DNA of 64,000 nt from Gammaproteobacteria bacterium (GCA_018262975.1 JADFDG010000004.1:169961-233960); one strand, 5' to 3'; counted from the stretch's first letter, positions 1 to 10,677 are shown. Notes: generated by a model not told the origin, from the letters alone. Program-made: numbers and translations.

Positions 1-1
1 C

Positions 2-916
2 GCCCTGTGCAACCTCACCGGCATCAAGCCCACCTACGGGCGGGTGTCGCGCTGGGGGATGATTGCCTACGCCTCCTCGCTGGACCAGGGCGGCCCGATG
101 GCGCAGACCGCCGAGGACTGCGCCCTGCTGCTCAGCGCCATGAGCGGCCATGACCCGCGCGACTCCACCTCGCTGGCCGAGCCGGTGCCGGACTACACCG
201 CCACGCTCGGCGACGGCCTGCAGGGCCTGCGCATCGGTCTGCCGAAGCAGTTCTTCGGTGCCGGCCTCGACGCCGGCACCGAGCGCTGCGTGCGCGAGGC
301 GATCGCCGTGCTGGAGAAGCTCGGCGCCCGCGTGATCGACGTGGACCTGCCGAACCTCGACCTGTCGGTACCGGCCTACTACGTGATCGCGCCGGCGGAA
401 GCCTCGTCGAACCTGTCGCGCTACGACGGCGTGCGCTTCGGCCACCGCTGCGCCAACCCGCAGGATCTCACCGACCTGTACGAGCGCTCGCGCAGCGAGG
501 GCTTCGGCGCGGAAGTGAAGCGCCGCATCCTGGTCGGCACCTACGCGCTGTCAGCCGGCTACTACGACGCCTACTACCTGAAGGCGCAACAGGTGCGCCG
601 CCTGATCCGCGACGACTTCGTGCGCGCGTTCCGCGACGTGGACGTGATCGCCGGCCCGGTGTCGCCGACCACCGCCTTCCGCCTCGGCGAGAAAACGAGC
701 GACCCGCTGGCCATGTACCTCGCCGACATCTACACGCTGGCGGTGAACCTCGCCGGCGTGCCGGGCATGTCGGTACCGTGCGGCTTCGACGGCGGCCTGC
801 CGGTGGGCCTGCAACTGATCGGCAACTACTTCAGCGAAGGGAAACTGCTCAACGTGGCGCACCGCTACCAGCAGGAAACCGGTTGGCATACGCGCATTCC
901 GGAGGCTTACGCATGA
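2..916 (+). CDS. gatA: Asp/Glu-tRNA amidotransferase subunit A (5' truncated by window)
   Basis: GatA is the amidase subunit of the GatCAB complex. It releases ammonia from glutamine so that GatB can convert Glu-tRNA(Gln) or Asp-tRNA(Asn) to the amidated forms in the cytoplasm. The reading frame is open from base 2 and begins inside the conserved [14 protein letters not shown] block, so the upstream Ser-Ser-Lys catalytic region lies outside the window. The C-terminal part is intact, with [13 protein letters not shown] and the [11 protein letters not shown] and [10 protein letters not shown] blocks typical of GatA. The stop overlaps the gatB start by four bases (ATGA), so the two are translationally coupled. 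Identification is secure from family motifs and gatB adjacency. Confidence 0.97.
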   Translation, partial: ALCNLTGIKPTYGRVSRWGMIAYASSLDQGGPMAQTAEDCALLLSAMSGHDPRDSTSLAEPVPDYTATLGDGLQGLRIGLPKQFFGAGLDAGTERCVREAIAVLEKLGARVIDVDLPNLDLSVPAYYVIAPAEASSNLSRYDGVRFGHRCANPQDLTDLYERSRSEGFGAEVKRRILVGTYALSAGYYDAYYLKAQQVRRLIRDDFVRAFRDVDVIAGPVSPTTAFRLGEKTSDPLAMYLADIYTLAVNLAGVPGMSVPCGFDGGLPVGLQLIGNYFSEGKLLNVAHRYQQETGWHTRIPEAYA

Positions 917-2379
917 GCTGGGCCAGTGACTGGGACGTGGTGATCGGCCTGGAAGTGCATGTCCAGCTCGCCACGCAATCGAAAATCTTCTCCGGCTCGC
1001 CGACGGCTTTCGGCGCCGAGCCGAACACGCAGGCGTCGCTGGTCGACCTCGGCATGCCCGGCGTACTGCCGGTGCTCAACGCCGAGGCGGTGAAGATGGC
1101 GGTGCGCTTCGGCCTCGGCATCGATGCCGAGATCGGCCGCAAGAGCGTGTTCGCGCGCAAGAACTACTTCTACCCGGACCTGCCCAAGGGCTACCAGATC
1201 TCGCAGTACGAGCTGCCGATCGTGGGCAAGGGCCACGTTGACATCACCCTCGACGACGGCACCGTCAAGCGCATCGGCGTGACGCGCGCGCACCTCGAGG
1301 AAGACGCCGGCAAGTCGCTGCACGAGGACTTCCAGGGCATGTCCGGCATCGACCTCAACCGCGCCGGCACGCCGCTGCTGGAAATCGTGTCCGAGCCGGA
1401 CATGCGCAACGCGAAGGAAGCGGTGGCCTACGCGCGCGCCATCCACGCGCTGATCCGCTACCTGGGCATTTCCGACGGCAACATGAACGAGGGCTCGATG
1501 CGCTGCGACTGCAACGTGTCGATCCGTCCGAAGGGCACCGAAGCATTCGGCACCCGCCGCGAGATCAAGAACGTCAACTCGTTCCGCTTCATCGAGAAGG
1601 CGATCAACGCCGAGGTGGAGTGGCAGGTCGAGCAACTGGAATCCGGCCGCAAGATCCAGCAGGCCACGGTGCTCTACGACCCGGCCACCAACACCACGCG
1701 CGCCATGCGCACCAAGGAAGAGGCCAACGACTACCGCTACTTCCCGGACCCGGACCTGCTGCCGGTAGTGGTCAGCGAGGCCTTCATCGAGGAGGTGCTC
1801 CGCGCCCTGCCGGAGCTGCCGGAGGCCAAGCGGGCCCGCTTCATTTCCGAGTTCGGCCTGGGCGACTACGACGCCGCCCGCCTGGTCGGCGACAAGGACC
1901 TGGCGCAGTTCTTCGAGACCGCCGTGCAGGCCGCCGGCAGCGCCAACGCCAAGCTGGTGGCCAACTGGACCATCTCCGAACTGCTTGGCCGCCTGAACGC
2001 CGATGAGAAGGAGATCACGGACAGCCCGGTGGCCGCCGGGCAGATTGGCGGACTGGTGGCGCGCATCGCCGACGGCACCCTGAGTTCGAAGCTGGCCAAG
2101 ACCGTGTTCGACGCCCTGTGGAACGGCGAAGGCCCGACGGCCGATGCCATCATCGAGGCGCGCGGCCTGAAGCAGGTGAGCGACTCTGGCGCCATCGAGG
2201 CGATCGTGGACAAGGTGCTGGCCGCCAGCGCGGCGCAAGTCGAGGACTACCGCGCCTCCGACGAGTCCAAGCGCAAGAAGAAGCTCGGCTTCTTCGTCGG
2301 CCAGATCATGAAGGAATCGCAGGGCAAGGCGAATCCGCAGCAGGTCAACGAGATCCTGCTGCGCAAACTGGGAGGTTGA
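913..2379 (+). CDS. gatB: Asp/Glu-tRNA amidotransferase subunit B
   Basis: GatB is the kinase/transamidase subunit of GatCAB; it phosphorylates the mischarged tRNA-bound Glu or Asp and amidates it. The protein is 488 residues, the usual length. It starts [19 protein letters not shown] and contains the signature blocks [15 protein letters not shown] and [15 protein letters not shown], the Zn-ligand-type RCDCNVS, and the [12 protein letters not shown] motif. A C-terminal YqeY-like helical domain ends in [17 protein letters not shown]. The ATG at 913 is preceded by GGAGG at 901-905 and overlaps the gatA stop, so it is preferred over longer upstream openings. This gene shows the bacterium uses indirect amidation for at least one of Gln- or Asn-tRNA. 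Confidence 0.98.
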   Translation: MSWASDWDVVIGLEVHVQLATQSKIFSGSPTAFGAEPNTQASLVDLGMPGVLPVLNAEAVKMAVRFGLGIDAEIGRKSVFARKNYFYPDLPKGYQISQYELPIVGKGHVDITLDDGTVKRIGVTRAHLEEDAGKSLHEDFQGMSGIDLNRAGTPLLEIVSEPDMRNAKEAVAYARAIHALIRYLGISDGNMNEGSMRCDCNVSIRPKGTEAFGTRREIKNVNSFRFIEKAINAEVEWQVEQLESGRKIQQATVLYDPATNTTRAMRTKEEANDYRYFPDPDLLPVVVSEAFIEEVLRALPELPEAKRARFISEFGLGDYDAARLVGDKDLAQFFETAVQAAGSANAKLVANWTISELLGRLNADEKEITDSPVAAGQIGGLVARIADGTLSSKLAKTVFDALWNGEGPTADAIIEARGLKQVSDSGAIEAIVDKVLAASAAQVEDYRASDESKRKKKLGFFVGQIMKESQGKANPQQVNEILLRKLGG

Positions 2380-2383
2380 AGGG

Positions 2384-3187
2384 ATGATTCCGCAGGCCGA
2401 GGTGGATGTCAGTTTCGCGGCGCTGTCGCGCCAGTTCCGCAAGCTTGCGCAGGACTTGCTCGAGCGCGCCAAGGTCGATGCGCAGCCCCTGCTGCTGGCC
2501 AACACGCGCGACGCCATCGCCGCCGGCCTGAACCCCAACCGCATCTACCGCGTCGACAGCGGCACCCTCACGGTCACCTACGACCGCAAGGCCCTGTACA
2601 CGCTGGAGGAAGGCGACCTCGTGCTGCCGGACGCCGGTCTGCAGGCGTCCGCCGCCAGCGCCGTGCTCAACTACCAGAGCGAGGACACCGTGAAGCTCAG
2701 CGGCTTCGACACCCTGCAGTTCATGCAGGGCGTGCTGGGCGACCGCGAGAACGCCCGCGCCTGGACCAAGCTGCTGCTCACCCAGCAGGCACTGATGGTG
2801 CGCTGCATCGCCTCGCTGTCCGACCGCGAGACCCAGGCCACGCCGGGCTTCCAGTACTTCAATCCCGGCGAGGTGATCATCCAGCAGGGCGATCGCGCCG
2901 ACTACGTGTTCAGCCTGTTCGAGGGCGAAGCGGAAGTGCTGGTGGACAACGTGGTGGTCGGGCAGATCAACGAGGGCGAGATCATCGGTGCGCTGGCGGT
3001 GCTGACCGAGCAGCCGCGCTCGGCCACCGTGCGGGCGAAGACGCGCTGCGCCGTGGTGAAGGTGCCGCGCGACCAGTTCGCGGTGCTGATCCGTTCCAAC
3101 CCGACCATGATCCAGTCGCTGCTGGTGGACATGGCGCGGCACATCATGCGCCTGAACAAGCAGGTGGTGGACCTGTCGGTGCGCTGA
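2384..3187 (+). CDS. Cyclic nucleotide-binding domain protein (no HTH)
   Basis: This 267-residue protein has no signal peptide or membrane segment. Its last ~110 residues form a cyclic nucleotide-binding (CAP-effector) domain. It reads FNPGEVIIQQGDRADYVFSL, followed by EGEAEVLVDNVVVGQINEGE, the phosphate-binding-cassette-like EIIGALAVLTEQPRSATVRA, and a terminal helix. No helix-turn-helix follows, so it is not a Crp-type regulator. The first ~140 residues are not recognised. The gene begins four bases after gatB and is probably co-transcribed with gatAB. The ligand and partner are unknown; a signalling or scaffold role is an inference. Confidence 0.8.
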   Translation: MIPQAEVDVSFAALSRQFRKLAQDLLERAKVDAQPLLLANTRDAIAAGLNPNRIYRVDSGTLTVTYDRKALYTLEEGDLVLPDAGLQASAASAVLNYQSEDTVKLSGFDTLQFMQGVLGDRENARAWTKLLLTQQALMVRCIASLSDRETQATPGFQYFNPGEVIIQQGDRADYVFSLFEGEAEVLVDNVVVGQINEGEIIGALAVLTEQPRSATVRAKTRCAVVKVPRDQFAVLIRSNPTMIQSLLVDMARHIMRLNKQVVDLSVR

Positions 3188-3294
3188 GCGCCGCTCAGCC
3201 TTTCGTCGCATTGCCCCGGTCGCGGCATACCGCCACCATCCGCCCCAAGGAATCGCGTTCCTCGCACGGGAACGCACGCCAACGGAGGATGGCC

Positions 3295-4101
3295 ATGTCG
3301 CGTTTGCTTCGCCTTTTGCTGGTGATGCCCGTACTGCTCGGGTCCACCTGCCTGCACGCCGCCACCGATAACTGGCTGGCCGGCCTCTACAACCAGCAAC
3401 TCGCGCTGTACCGCATGGCCGGTACTTTTTACCTCACCACCACCGAGGATGCCGACCGCGAGCACCTCGACACCTTGCCGGTGCGCATTGCCGACTACCG
3501 CAAGGCGCTGGCGGACACCCGTGCCGCCGCCGACGGCAACAACGCCCGCGCGCGACAGGTCACGGCCATCGATGCCGCCTGGAAACCCGTGGAAGCGCTG
3601 GTGACGCGCGATATCCAGCAACTGATCGGCACCGAACGCCGCAAGTACATCAACAACGGCGCCTTCAACGCCTTCCAGCGCGCCACCGACCTCAACAACG
3701 CCATGCCGGCACTGGAAGCAGCGCTGGCTGCCGCCATTGGCAAGGCCAACGGGGACCGCAAGGAGGCCATGCTGCGCGGCGCGGTCGGCGCCGAGTCGCT
3801 GGCCACCCATTACGCGCGGCTGTCCACCGGTTATTTCGACGAGCAACGCCCGCAGGCGGGGATGCCGTCGCTGACGCAGGCAGTGCAGGCATTCAACACC
3901 GCGCTGGCCGGCGGGCGGCAACAGGTCGACCGCACCAACCCGCTGCAGCGCATGGCCATCGACCGCATCGAGGCGCGCTGGCGCTTCGTGCAACCGGCAC
4001 TATCGGCGGATGCCGGCAAGCGGCCACGGGTGGTGTACCGCTACCTGGGCGAAATCAGCGAGAACTTCCTGAAGCTGGCCAACCCGGTCGGGCTGGACTG
4101 A
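3295..4101 (+). CDS. Secreted protein with PilJ/NarX-like sensor-domain resemblance
   Basis: The protein begins MSRLLRLLLVMPVLLGSTCLHA, a clear Sec signal peptide cleaved near AHA/CLHA-AT. The ATG at 3295 is chosen because GGAGG (3284-3288) sits six bases upstream; the ATG at 3289 abuts that RBS. The mature ~245 residues are all-helical in appearance, with two related segments: LYNQQLALYRMAGTFYL and a later ESLATHYARLSTGYF. This pattern resembles the periplasmic four-helix 'type IV pili methyl-accepting chemotaxis transducer N-terminal' domain. No transmembrane anchor or signalling domain is present. It lies between gatAB and a convergent moeB. The assignment is tentative; it may simply be a helical periplasmic protein. 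Confidence 0.55.
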   Translation: MSRLLRLLLVMPVLLGSTCLHAATDNWLAGLYNQQLALYRMAGTFYLTTTEDADREHLDTLPVRIADYRKALADTRAAADGNNARARQVTAIDAAWKPVEALVTRDIQQLIGTERRKYINNGAFNAFQRATDLNNAMPALEAALAAAIGKANGDRKEAMLRGAVGAESLATHYARLSTGYFDEQRPQAGMPSLTQAVQAFNTALAGGRQQVDRTNPLQRMAIDRIEARWRFVQPALSADAGKRPRVVYRYLGEISENFLKLANPVGLD

Positions 4102-4113
4102 CGCGCCCGCCGC

Positions 4114-4881
4114 TCAGGCGCGCGCCGCGCACACCGGGCAGGCCGGATCGGGCTTGATGCGCAGCGCGCGCCACTCGTTGCGCATGCCGTCGAACAGCGA
4201 CAGCCGCGCGTGGGCAGACTCGCCGTAACCGGCCAGCAGACGGATCGCCGCCAGCGCCTGCAGCGAACCCACCACGCCCACCAGCGGCGCCATCACGCCG
4301 TTGCGTACGCAGCCTTCGTCATCACCGCCCGTATCGCCGTAAAGGCAGGCGTAACACGGCGCCGCGTCATGACGGAAGTCGAATACCGCCAGCTGGCCTT
4401 CCATGCGAATCGCGGCGCCCGACACCAGCGGCACGCGCGCGGCGTGGCAGGCGCGGTTGATGGCGGCGCGTGTGGCAAAGTTGTCGCAGCAATCCACCAC
4501 GCAGGACATGCCCGGCACCAGCGCGGCCAGCAGCGCGTCGTCGGCTTGCGCCACGTGCGGCGTCAACGTCACGCGCGGGTTGATGGCCTGCCCGGCAGCG
4601 GCAGCGCTTTCTGCCTTGGCACGACCGATGTCCGCGGTGCGGTGGGCAACCTGGCGCTGCAGGTTGGAAAGATCGACGCTGTCATGGTCGACGATCACCA
4701 ACTCGCCCACGCCGGCGGCCGCCAGGTACAGGCACACCGGGCTGCCCAGCCCGCCGGCACCTACCACCAGCACGCGCGCCGCCAGCAGGCGCTCCTGGCC
4801 GGCGACATCGAAGCCCGGCAGCATGATCTGCCGGCTGTAGCGCAGCAGTTCGTCGTCGTCGAGGTCGCGCAGCTCAGGCAT
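4114..4881 (-). CDS. moeB: MoeB/ThiF-family sulfur-carrier adenylyltransferase
   Basis: E1-like enzymes of this family adenylate the C-terminal Gly-Gly of a small sulfur carrier (MoaD or ThiS) for molybdopterin or thiamine synthesis. The protein is 255 residues. It has LLRYSRQIMLPGFDVAGQE near the start, the nucleotide-binding GAGGLGSP loop, the VDCCDNFATR segment with conserved Asp, and two CxxC pairs (CYAC and the terminal CPVC) that bind structural zinc. The Met at 4881 is chosen because it matches the family N-terminus; the gene overlaps the end of prmC by eight bases. MoeB and ThiF cannot be separated from sequence alone; the hemA-prfA-prmC-moeB order is typical of gammaproteobacterial MoeB/HesA. 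Confidence 0.9.
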   Translation of the reverse strand: MPELRDLDDDELLRYSRQIMLPGFDVAGQERLLAARVLVVGAGGLGSPVCLYLAAAGVGELVIVDHDSVDLSNLQRQVAHRTADIGRAKAESAAAAGQAINPRVTLTPHVAQADDALLAALVPGMSCVVDCCDNFATRAAINRACHAARVPLVSGAAIRMEGQLAVFDFRHDAAPCYACLYGDTGGDDEGCVRNGVMAPLVGVVGSLQALAAIRLLAGYGESAHARLSLFDGMRNEWRALRIKPDPACPVCAARA

Positions 4882-5740
4882 GGTGGGCGTGCTCCGGGTC
4901 GTCAGGCTGCTGCCAGCCGGCCAGCAGCGCGCGCGGATTGCCGGCGAGGTCATCCAGCGTCTTGACCGGCGCGAAGCCGGCTTCCGCGGCGATGGCGCGC
5001 ACCGCCTCGCCCTGTTGCCAGCCGTGCTCGACGATCAGCCAGCCGCCGGGCAGCAGGCGCTCGCGCGCGCCGGCGACGATGCAGCGGATGTCGGCGAGGC
5101 CATCGTCGGCGGCCACCAGCGCGCGCCGCGGCTCGAAGCGCAGGTCGCCCTCGCCAAGGTGGGCGTCGTCGGGAGCGATGTAGGGCGGGTTGCTGATCAC
5201 CAGGTCGAAGCGCTCGTCGGCGCCCACCGCGGCGTACCAGTCGCCTGCGGCAAAGCGCACGCAGGCGCCCAGGCGCGCGGCGTTGTCGCGCGCCACCGCC
5301 AGTGCCGCTTCGCTGGCATCGGTGGCGGTGACGTCCCAGTCCGGGCACTCCAGCGCCAGGGTGATGGCGATGGCGCCGCTGCCGGTACCGAGGTCGAGCA
5401 CGCGCGCGCGCTCGGGCAATTTCATCTGCAACGTGGCGTCGATGAGCCGCTCGGTGTCCGGGCGAGGGATCAGGGTGTCCGGCGTGACGCGGAAGGCCCG
5501 CGCAAAGAACTCGCGCTCGCCGGTGAGATAGGCCACCGGCATGCCGCGCTGGCGTGCATCGACGAGGGTGTCATAGGCCGCGGCCGCTTTCGGTGCCAGC
5601 AACTGTTCCGGGTGCGCGTACAGCCAGGCGCGATTCACGCCCAGCAGGCGCATCATCAGCACTTCGGCGTCGAGCTTCGGCGACGGCGAGTGCGTCAACC
5701 GGCGGGCGGCCGACACCAGCAACTCGTGCACGCTGCTCAT
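4874..5740 (-). CDS. prmC: Release factor glutamine N5-methyltransferase
   Basis: PrmC methylates the glutamine of the GGQ motif in release factors 1 and 2, using S-adenosylmethionine. The 288-residue protein has an N-terminal helical domain with [21 protein letters not shown] Rossmann methyltransferase domain follows, with motif [14 protein letters not shown] and the catalytic NPPY tetrapeptide in [12 protein letters not shown]. The ATG at 5740 overlaps the prfA stop by four bases (ATGA on the minus strand), so the enzyme is coupled to its substrate RF1. Longer upstream openings would run through prfA and are rejected. Identification is secure. Confidence 0.97.
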   Translation of the reverse strand: MSSVHELLVSAARRLTHSPSPKLDAEVLMMRLLGVNRAWLYAHPEQLLAPKAAAAYDTLVDARQRGMPVAYLTGEREFFARAFRVTPDTLIPRPDTERLIDATLQMKLPERARVLDLGTGSGAIAITLALECPDWDVTATDASEAALAVARDNAARLGACVRFAAGDWYAAVGADERFDLVISNPPYIAPDDAHLGEGDLRFEPRRALVAADDGLADIRCIVAGARERLLPGGWLIVEHGWQQGEAVRAIAAEAGFAPVKTLDDLAGNPRALLAGWQQPDDPEHAHHA

Positions 5741-6825
5741 GCGGACTCCGCCAGCGCGGCGAGCTGGTCGGCCTGGTATTCCTGCACCAGCGGATCGATC
5801 ACCGGGTCGAGATCGCCGGCCATGGTTTCGGCCAGGCGATAGAGCGTCAACTCGATGCGATGGTCGGTGATGCGCCCCTGCGGGAAGTTGTAGGTGCGGA
5901 TGCGCTCGGAGCGGTCGCCGGTGCCCACCTGCAGGCGCCGTTGCTGCGCGGTATCGCGCGCCTGCGCTTCCTGCGCGCTGGACAACAGTTTCGCGGCCAG
6001 CAACGCCATCGCCCGCGCGCGGTTCTTGTGCTGGCTGCGCTCGTCCTGGCATTCCACCACGATGCCGGTGGGCAGGTGGGTAATGCGGATCGCGCTCTCG
6101 GTCACGTTCACGTGCTGGCCGCCGGCGCCGGAGGAGCGGAAGGTATCGACCTTGAGGTCTTCCTTGCGGATGTCCACCGCCTCGACTTCCGGCGGTTCGG
6201 CCAGCACGGCTACCGTGCAGGTGGACGTGTGCACGCGCCCCTGCGCCTCGGTGGCCGGCACGCGCTGCACGCGGTGGGTGCCGGACTCGAACTTCAGCCG
6301 CGAGTAAACGTCGGCACCGGCGATGCGGGCGATGATCTCGCGGAAACCGCCGTATTCACCGCCGCTGCTGTTCACCACTTCCACCTGCCAGCCACGGTTG
6401 GCGGCGTAGCGCGAGTACATGCGGAACAGGTCGCCGGCGAAGATGGCCGCCTCGTCGCCGCCGGCGGCGGCGCGGATCTCCAGGAACACGTTGGCACCGT
6501 CGAGCGGATCCCTGGGCACCAGCAGGCGCTGCAATTCTTCCTCGAGTGCCGGCAGGCGCGCGCGCAGCGCGTCCGCTTCCTCGGCGGCCAGCGCGCGCAT
6601 TTCCGGGTCGCTTTCGCCGGCCATCTGCTCGGCGGCGGCCAGTTCGTCCTGGGCGCTGCGCCAGGCGCGGTAGCCGGCCACCACCGGTTCGAGCTCGGAA
6701 TACTCGACCGAGTAACGGCGGAACCTGTCGCCATCGGAGGCAATGGACGGTTCGGCCAGCAGTCCCGACAGTTCCTCGTGGCGTTCCACCAGCCGCTCCA
6801 GGCGGCGCGCGATCGACGGCTTCAC
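5737..6825 (-). CDS. prfA: Peptide chain release factor 1
   Basis: RF1 recognises UAA and UAG and triggers peptidyl-tRNA hydrolysis on the ribosome. The 362-residue protein matches family length. It has an N-terminal coiled segment, the [20 protein letters not shown] block and the [19 protein letters not shown] block, which precedes the codon-recognition region. The catalytic GGQ lies in [16 protein letters not shown], and its glutamine is the substrate of PrmC encoded next. The start is GTG at 6825, overlapping the hemA stop by four bases (GTGA), so translation is coupled along hemA-prfA-prmC-moeB. Confidence 0.98.
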   Translation of the reverse strand: MKPSIARRLERLVERHEELSGLLAEPSIASDGDRFRRYSVEYSELEPVVAGYRAWRSAQDELAAAEQMAGESDPEMRALAAEEADALRARLPALEEELQRLLVPRDPLDGANVFLEIRAAAGGDEAAIFAGDLFRMYSRYAANRGWQVEVVNSSGGEYGGFREIIARIAGADVYSRLKFESGTHRVQRVPATEAQGRVHTSTCTVAVLAEPPEVEAVDIRKEDLKVDTFRSSGAGGQHVNVTESAIRITHLPTGIVVECQDERSQHKNRARAMALLAAKLLSSAQEAQARDTAQQRRLQVGTGDRSERIRTYNFPQGRITDHRIELTLYRLAETMAGDLDPVIDPLVQEYQADQLAALAESA

Positions 6826-8123
6826 GCGTCGCCCCCGGGCGGGCTGCTGCCGTCGTCGCCAACCGCGAACAACGCGCGGGCAAACTCCAGCAGGTCTTCG
6901 CGGCCATCGGCGGCGGCCTGGCGCAGCACCACGCTGGGGTCGTGCAGCAACTTGTTCACCAGCGCGCGCGACATGCGCTGCATGACCTCGGCCGGATCAC
7001 CGCCGCGGGCGATTTCCGCCTGCGCCTTTTCCAGTTCGGCGGCGCGCAGTGCCTCCACGCGCGCGCGCACCAGGCGCAGCGTCTCCGCCGCCCCCTGCTC
7101 GCGCTGCTGCACGCGGAACTGCGCGCTGCGCTCGGCGACGATGGCCTCGGCCTCGCGGGCAGCGGCCTCGCGCGCCTTGACGTTGCTGTCGATGACGCCC
7201 TGCAGGTCGTCCACGGTATACAGGTAGACGTCGTCGAGTTCGGCTACTTCCGGCTCGATATCGCGCGGCACGGCGAGGTCGACCAGGAACAGCGGCCGGT
7301 GGCGACGGCGTTTCAGCGCGCGCTCGACGGCTCCCTTGCCCAGCACCGGCACCTGTGCCGCGGTGCAGGAGATCACCATGTCGGCCTGCTCGAGCGCGTA
7401 GGGAATCTCGTCCATGGTGATGGCGCGACCGGCGTGGCGGTCGGCGAGCGCATGCGCGCGCTCCAGCGTGCGGTTGGCAACGGTCAGGCTGCGCACGCCG
7501 TTCTCGGCCAGGTGGCGCGCCACCAGCTCGATCATCTCGCCGGCACCGATCAACAGCGCGCGGGTGTCGCCGATGTCGCTGAACAGGTGCTTCGCCAGCG
7601 AAACGGCGGCAAACGCCACCGACACCGGGTTGGCGCCGATGGCGGTCTCGGTGCGCACCTTCTTGGCCACCGCGAACACCTGCTGGAAGCAGCGCTCGAG
7701 GCTCTTGCCGACCGTGCCGGCCTGGTGCGCCACCGCGTAGGCGTCCTTCATCTGGCCGAACACCTGCGGCTCGCCGAGCACCAGCGAATCGAGGCCGCTG
7801 GCGACGCGCATCATGTGGCGCACGGCCTCGTCGCCGTCGTGGGCATACAGCGCCGCCTGCAGGCGCTCGCCGGCCACCCGCTGCTGCACGGCGAGCCATT
7901 CGACCACCCGCCGGGCCTGCTCGCCGGGCGGAACGTCGCCGTCCGGCAGGCTCAGGTACACCTCGGTGCGGTTGCAGGTGGACAGCATGGCCACTTCATC
8001 AGCGCCGAGCTGCGCCCGCATCGCCGCCAGCAGGGCAGGCAGCCGTTCGCCGGGCACGGCGAGTTGCTCGCGCAACTCGACGGGTGCCGTGCGATGACTG
8101 ACGCCGACCGCTAGCAGGGCCAT
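6822..8123 (-). CDS. hemA: Glutamyl-tRNA reductase
   Basis: HemA reduces Glu-tRNA(Glu) to glutamate-1-semialdehyde with NADPH, the first committed step of C5-pathway heme synthesis. The 433-residue protein starts [16 protein letters not shown] and has the catalytic cysteine in STCNRTEVY at residue 50. It contains the [19 protein letters not shown] block, an NADPH-binding region ([16 protein letters not shown]) and a C-terminal dimerisation helix. The ATG at 8123 gives the canonical N-terminus; a longer opening upstream is not supported. It heads the operon with prfA, prmC and moeB and is divergent from the TPR-lolB-ispE operon across about 220 bp that must hold both promoters. Confidence 0.98.
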   Translation of the reverse strand: MALLAVGVSHRTAPVELREQLAVPGERLPALLAAMRAQLGADEVAMLSTCNRTEVYLSLPDGDVPPGEQARRVVEWLAVQQRVAGERLQAALYAHDGDEAVRHMMRVASGLDSLVLGEPQVFGQMKDAYAVAHQAGTVGKSLERCFQQVFAVAKKVRTETAIGANPVSVAFAAVSLAKHLFSDIGDTRALLIGAGEMIELVARHLAENGVRSLTVANRTLERAHALADRHAGRAITMDEIPYALEQADMVISCTAAQVPVLGKGAVERALKRRRHRPLFLVDLAVPRDIEPEVAELDDVYLYTVDDLQGVIDSNVKAREAAAREAEAIVAERSAQFRVQQREQGAAETLRLVRARVEALRAAELEKAQAEIARGGDPAEVMQRMSRALVNKLLHDPSVVLRQAAADGREDLLEFARALFAVGDDGSSPPGGDA

Positions 8124-8347
8124 GATCCTTCCATCGAATGCGGGGAAAAGGCGGGAAAAATGCGCGGCGTCGCCACGGCGACGCAAATCGCCGCGGATTT
8201 TGCGGGATTGGCCCGCGGAAAACAAATCACGCGCCGCCCGTCGCGCTCCCGTGGCGCCAGCCGTGCACGGCATGTACGCGGCTTGCCCGCCTGACGAACG
8301 GCATGCTTGAATCGAAAGACCTCCCCTCCCCGCCCGTCACCCAGCGC

Positions 8348-10081
8348 ATGCAGCCAGCCGCCCGGCCGTCCGCCGGCTTACTCGTCGCCGCCTTCCTGGC
8401 CATGCCGGTCCTGGCGCTGCTTGCCGGCTGCCAGTCCCCGGGCACGCCGGCGGCCCCGCTCGCGGCTGCCGCCACGGCACCGCCGGCCGAGGCCGTGAGC
8501 ACCTGGTCGGCCGGGACGCTGGGAGACCTGCTGGTTGCCGAAGTGGCCGGCCAGCGCGGCCAACTCGACACTGCCTTTGCCGCCTACCTGCGGCAGGCGC
8601 GCGCCACCCGTGACCCTGCGCTGGCCGCGCGCGCCACGCGCATTGCCTGGTACGGGCGCCAGCCGGCGCAGATCCGCGACGCCGCCCTGCTGTGGTCGGA
8701 ACTGGCACCGCAGGACCCGGAGGCCAACGCCAACGCCGTGATGGGCCTGGTGCAGAACGGCGAGATCGAGGCGGCCTACCCGCTGCTGGACCGCCTGCTG
8801 GCCGACCAGCGCCAGCCGGTACGTTTCAATTTCATCGTGCAGTACGCACAGGAAGCCGACGCGCCCGGCCGCGCGCGCGTACGCGACCTGCTCGCCACGC
8901 TGTCCACCCGCCATCCCGGCCAGCCGCGCCTGTGGCTGGCGCGCAGCGCGCTCGCCGACATGGACGGCGATGCACCCGCCGCGCTGGAAATGGCCCGGCA
9001 CGCCCGCGAGCTGGAACCGGACAATCCGGCCGCCATCGAACTGGAGGGCCGCCTGCTGGCAGCCACCGGCGACACCGCCGCCGCGCGCCGGCTGCTGCGC
9101 CAGGGCACCCGCGAGTTCCCCCGCGAGCGCGACCTGCGCCTGTCCTACCTGCGGGTACTGCTGGAAGCCGGCCGCGGCAACGACGCACGCAGGGAACTCA
9201 ACGACATGCTGGCCATCTGGCCGGAAGACGGCGACCTCGCCATGTCGCTGGCGCTGGTCGAGTGGGAAATGGGCGAACCGGATGCCGCGCGCCGGCGCTT
9301 CGTGGCGCTGGCCGAGGCCGGCTACCGCGAGGACGAGACCTGGTTCTACGCCGGGCGCGTGGCCGCCGCGCAACGCCGCCACGAGGATGCGGCCAGTTAT
9401 TTCCAGAACGTGAGGGGCACCCGCTTCCTGGCCGCGCAGGTGCAGGTCGCGCACGCCTGGCAGCGCCTCGGGCGGCTGCCCGACGCCCGCGCGCTGATCG
9501 CCACGTTGCGCGCGCAGGCACCGGAGTCCGCCGCGCAGCTCTACGTGGCCGAGAGCGAACTGCTGTGGCGCGCCGGTGACGACGCCGGCGCCCTCGCCCT
9601 GCTGGAGCAGGCGCTCGCCAACACACCCGGCGACGTCGAACTGCGCTATGCGCGCGCGCTGGCCGCCGAGCGCGTCGATCGCCTGGATGTCACCGAGGCC
9701 GACCTGCGCGCGTTGCTGGCGGCATCACCGGACAATCCCACGCTGCTCAACGCGCTGGGCTACACGCTGGCCGATCGCACGGACCGCCACGAGGAAGCAC
9801 TCGCACTCATCGAGCGCGCGCTGGCGCTGGCGCCGAACGACCCGGCCATCATCGACAGCATGGGCTGGGTGCTGCACCGGCTCGGCCGCCACGACGAGGC
9901 GATCACCTGGCTGAAGCGCGCCTGGGCGCTGTCGCCCGACCCGGAAATCGGCGCCCACCTCGGCGAAGTCCTGTGGGCGGCCGGCAAGCACCGCGAAGCA
10001 CGCCGCGCCTGGGATCGCGCGCTGGCCGTCGACCCCGACAACACCGCGCTCAAGCGCACGCTGGAACGCCATCCCCGATGA
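8348..10081 (+). CDS. TPR-repeat outer-membrane-type lipoprotein
   Basis: From the ATG at 8348 the protein begins MQPAARPSAGLLVAAF and has a lipobox LLAG-C near residue 30, so it is predicted to be a lipoprotein. An in-frame ATG at 8303 would add 15 residues and cannot be excluded, since neither start has a strong RBS. The remaining ~545 residues are repeated helical pairs of tetratricopeptide type. The last three units are clearest, for example NPTLLNALGYTLADR, DPAIIDSMGWVLHRLGRHDE and GEVLWAAGKHREARRAWDRA. This protein sits before lolB in many gammaproteobacteria. Its stop overlaps the lolB start (ATGA). A scaffold role in the cell envelope is inferred; no direct function is known to me. 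Confidence 0.88.
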   Translation: MQPAARPSAGLLVAAFLAMPVLALLAGCQSPGTPAAPLAAAATAPPAEAVSTWSAGTLGDLLVAEVAGQRGQLDTAFAAYLRQARATRDPALAARATRIAWYGRQPAQIRDAALLWSELAPQDPEANANAVMGLVQNGEIEAAYPLLDRLLADQRQPVRFNFIVQYAQEADAPGRARVRDLLATLSTRHPGQPRLWLARSALADMDGDAPAALEMARHARELEPDNPAAIELEGRLLAATGDTAAARRLLRQGTREFPRERDLRLSYLRVLLEAGRGNDARRELNDMLAIWPEDGDLAMSLALVEWEMGEPDAARRRFVALAEAGYREDETWFYAGRVAAAQRRHEDAASYFQNVRGTRFLAAQVQVAHAWQRLGRLPDARALIATLRAQAPESAAQLYVAESELLWRAGDDAGALALLEQALANTPGDVELRYARALAAERVDRLDVTEADLRALLAASPDNPTLLNALGYTLADRTDRHEEALALIERALALAPNDPAIIDSMGWVLHRLGRHDEAITWLKRAWALSPDPEIGAHLGEVLWAAGKHREARRAWDRALAVDPDNTALKRTLERHPR

Positions 10082-10677
10082 TCACTCGCATCGCCGCCGC
10101 GCTGGCCGTTGCCCTGCTGCTGGGCGGCTGCGTGTTCAAGCCACAACCGCCGCCGGCCGACCTGCCGTGGTCCGCCGAATCCATGGCCGCCGCCAACCGC
10201 TTCGTCGTCAAGGGCAAGGTGGGCTTCCGCCGTGGCGAAACCGGCGGCAGCGCCGCACTCACCTGGCAACAGGACGGCGAACGCTATCGCCTGGCCGCCA
10301 GCGGTCCGCTGGGCCAGGGCGCCACCCGCATCAGCGGCAACAGCCGGCAGATCCGCATCGAGGACGGCAAGGGCATGCACGAGAGCGACGCGCCGGAAGC
10401 GCTGCTCGCCGAGGCGCTCGGCTGGCCGGTGTCGATCAACAGCCTGTCGTACTGGGTGCGCGGACTGGCCGCGCCGGGCTCGGCCGCCGAGGTGCAGAAC
10501 GACGAAGCCGGACGACCCGCGCGCATCCGCCAGCAGGACTGGGAAATCGCCCTGGACCGCTGGCGCGGGGACGACGGCCGCATCCTGCCGCACCGCGTCG
10601 TCGCCACCGGCGGCGACAGCCGCGTCACGCTGCTCATCGAGCGCTGGGATTTCGCCGACGGCAAGGCCAGCCAATGA
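10078..10677 (+). CDS. lolB: Outer-membrane lipoprotein LolB
   Basis: LolB accepts lipoproteins from the periplasmic carrier LolA and inserts them into the outer membrane. The 199-residue protein starts MITRIAAALAVALLLGG and has the lipobox LLGG-C at about residue 19, so LolB is itself a lipoprotein. The mature part carries the LolA/LolB half-barrel pattern, with FVVKGKVGFRRGETGGSAAL and WQQDGERYRLAASGPLGQG typical of LolB. It also has the WPVSINSLSYWVRGL block and a C-terminal RVTLLIERWDF strand. It overlaps the upstream TPR gene and the downstream ispE by four bases each, the usual gammaproteobacterial arrangement. Confidence 0.95.
   Translation: MITRIAAALAVALLLGGCVFKPQPPPADLPWSAESMAAANRFVVKGKVGFRRGETGGSAALTWQQDGERYRLAASGPLGQGATRISGNSRQIRIEDGKGMHESDAPEALLAEALGWPVSINSLSYWVRGLAAPGSAAEVQNDEAGRPARIRQQDWEIALDRWRGDDGRILPHRVVATGGDSRVTLLIERWDFADGKASQ

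Noticed and set aside
907-2544. Long minus-strand opening (545 codons) over gatB
   Set aside because: It is a high-GC shadow antisense to an intact gatB, with no family motif.
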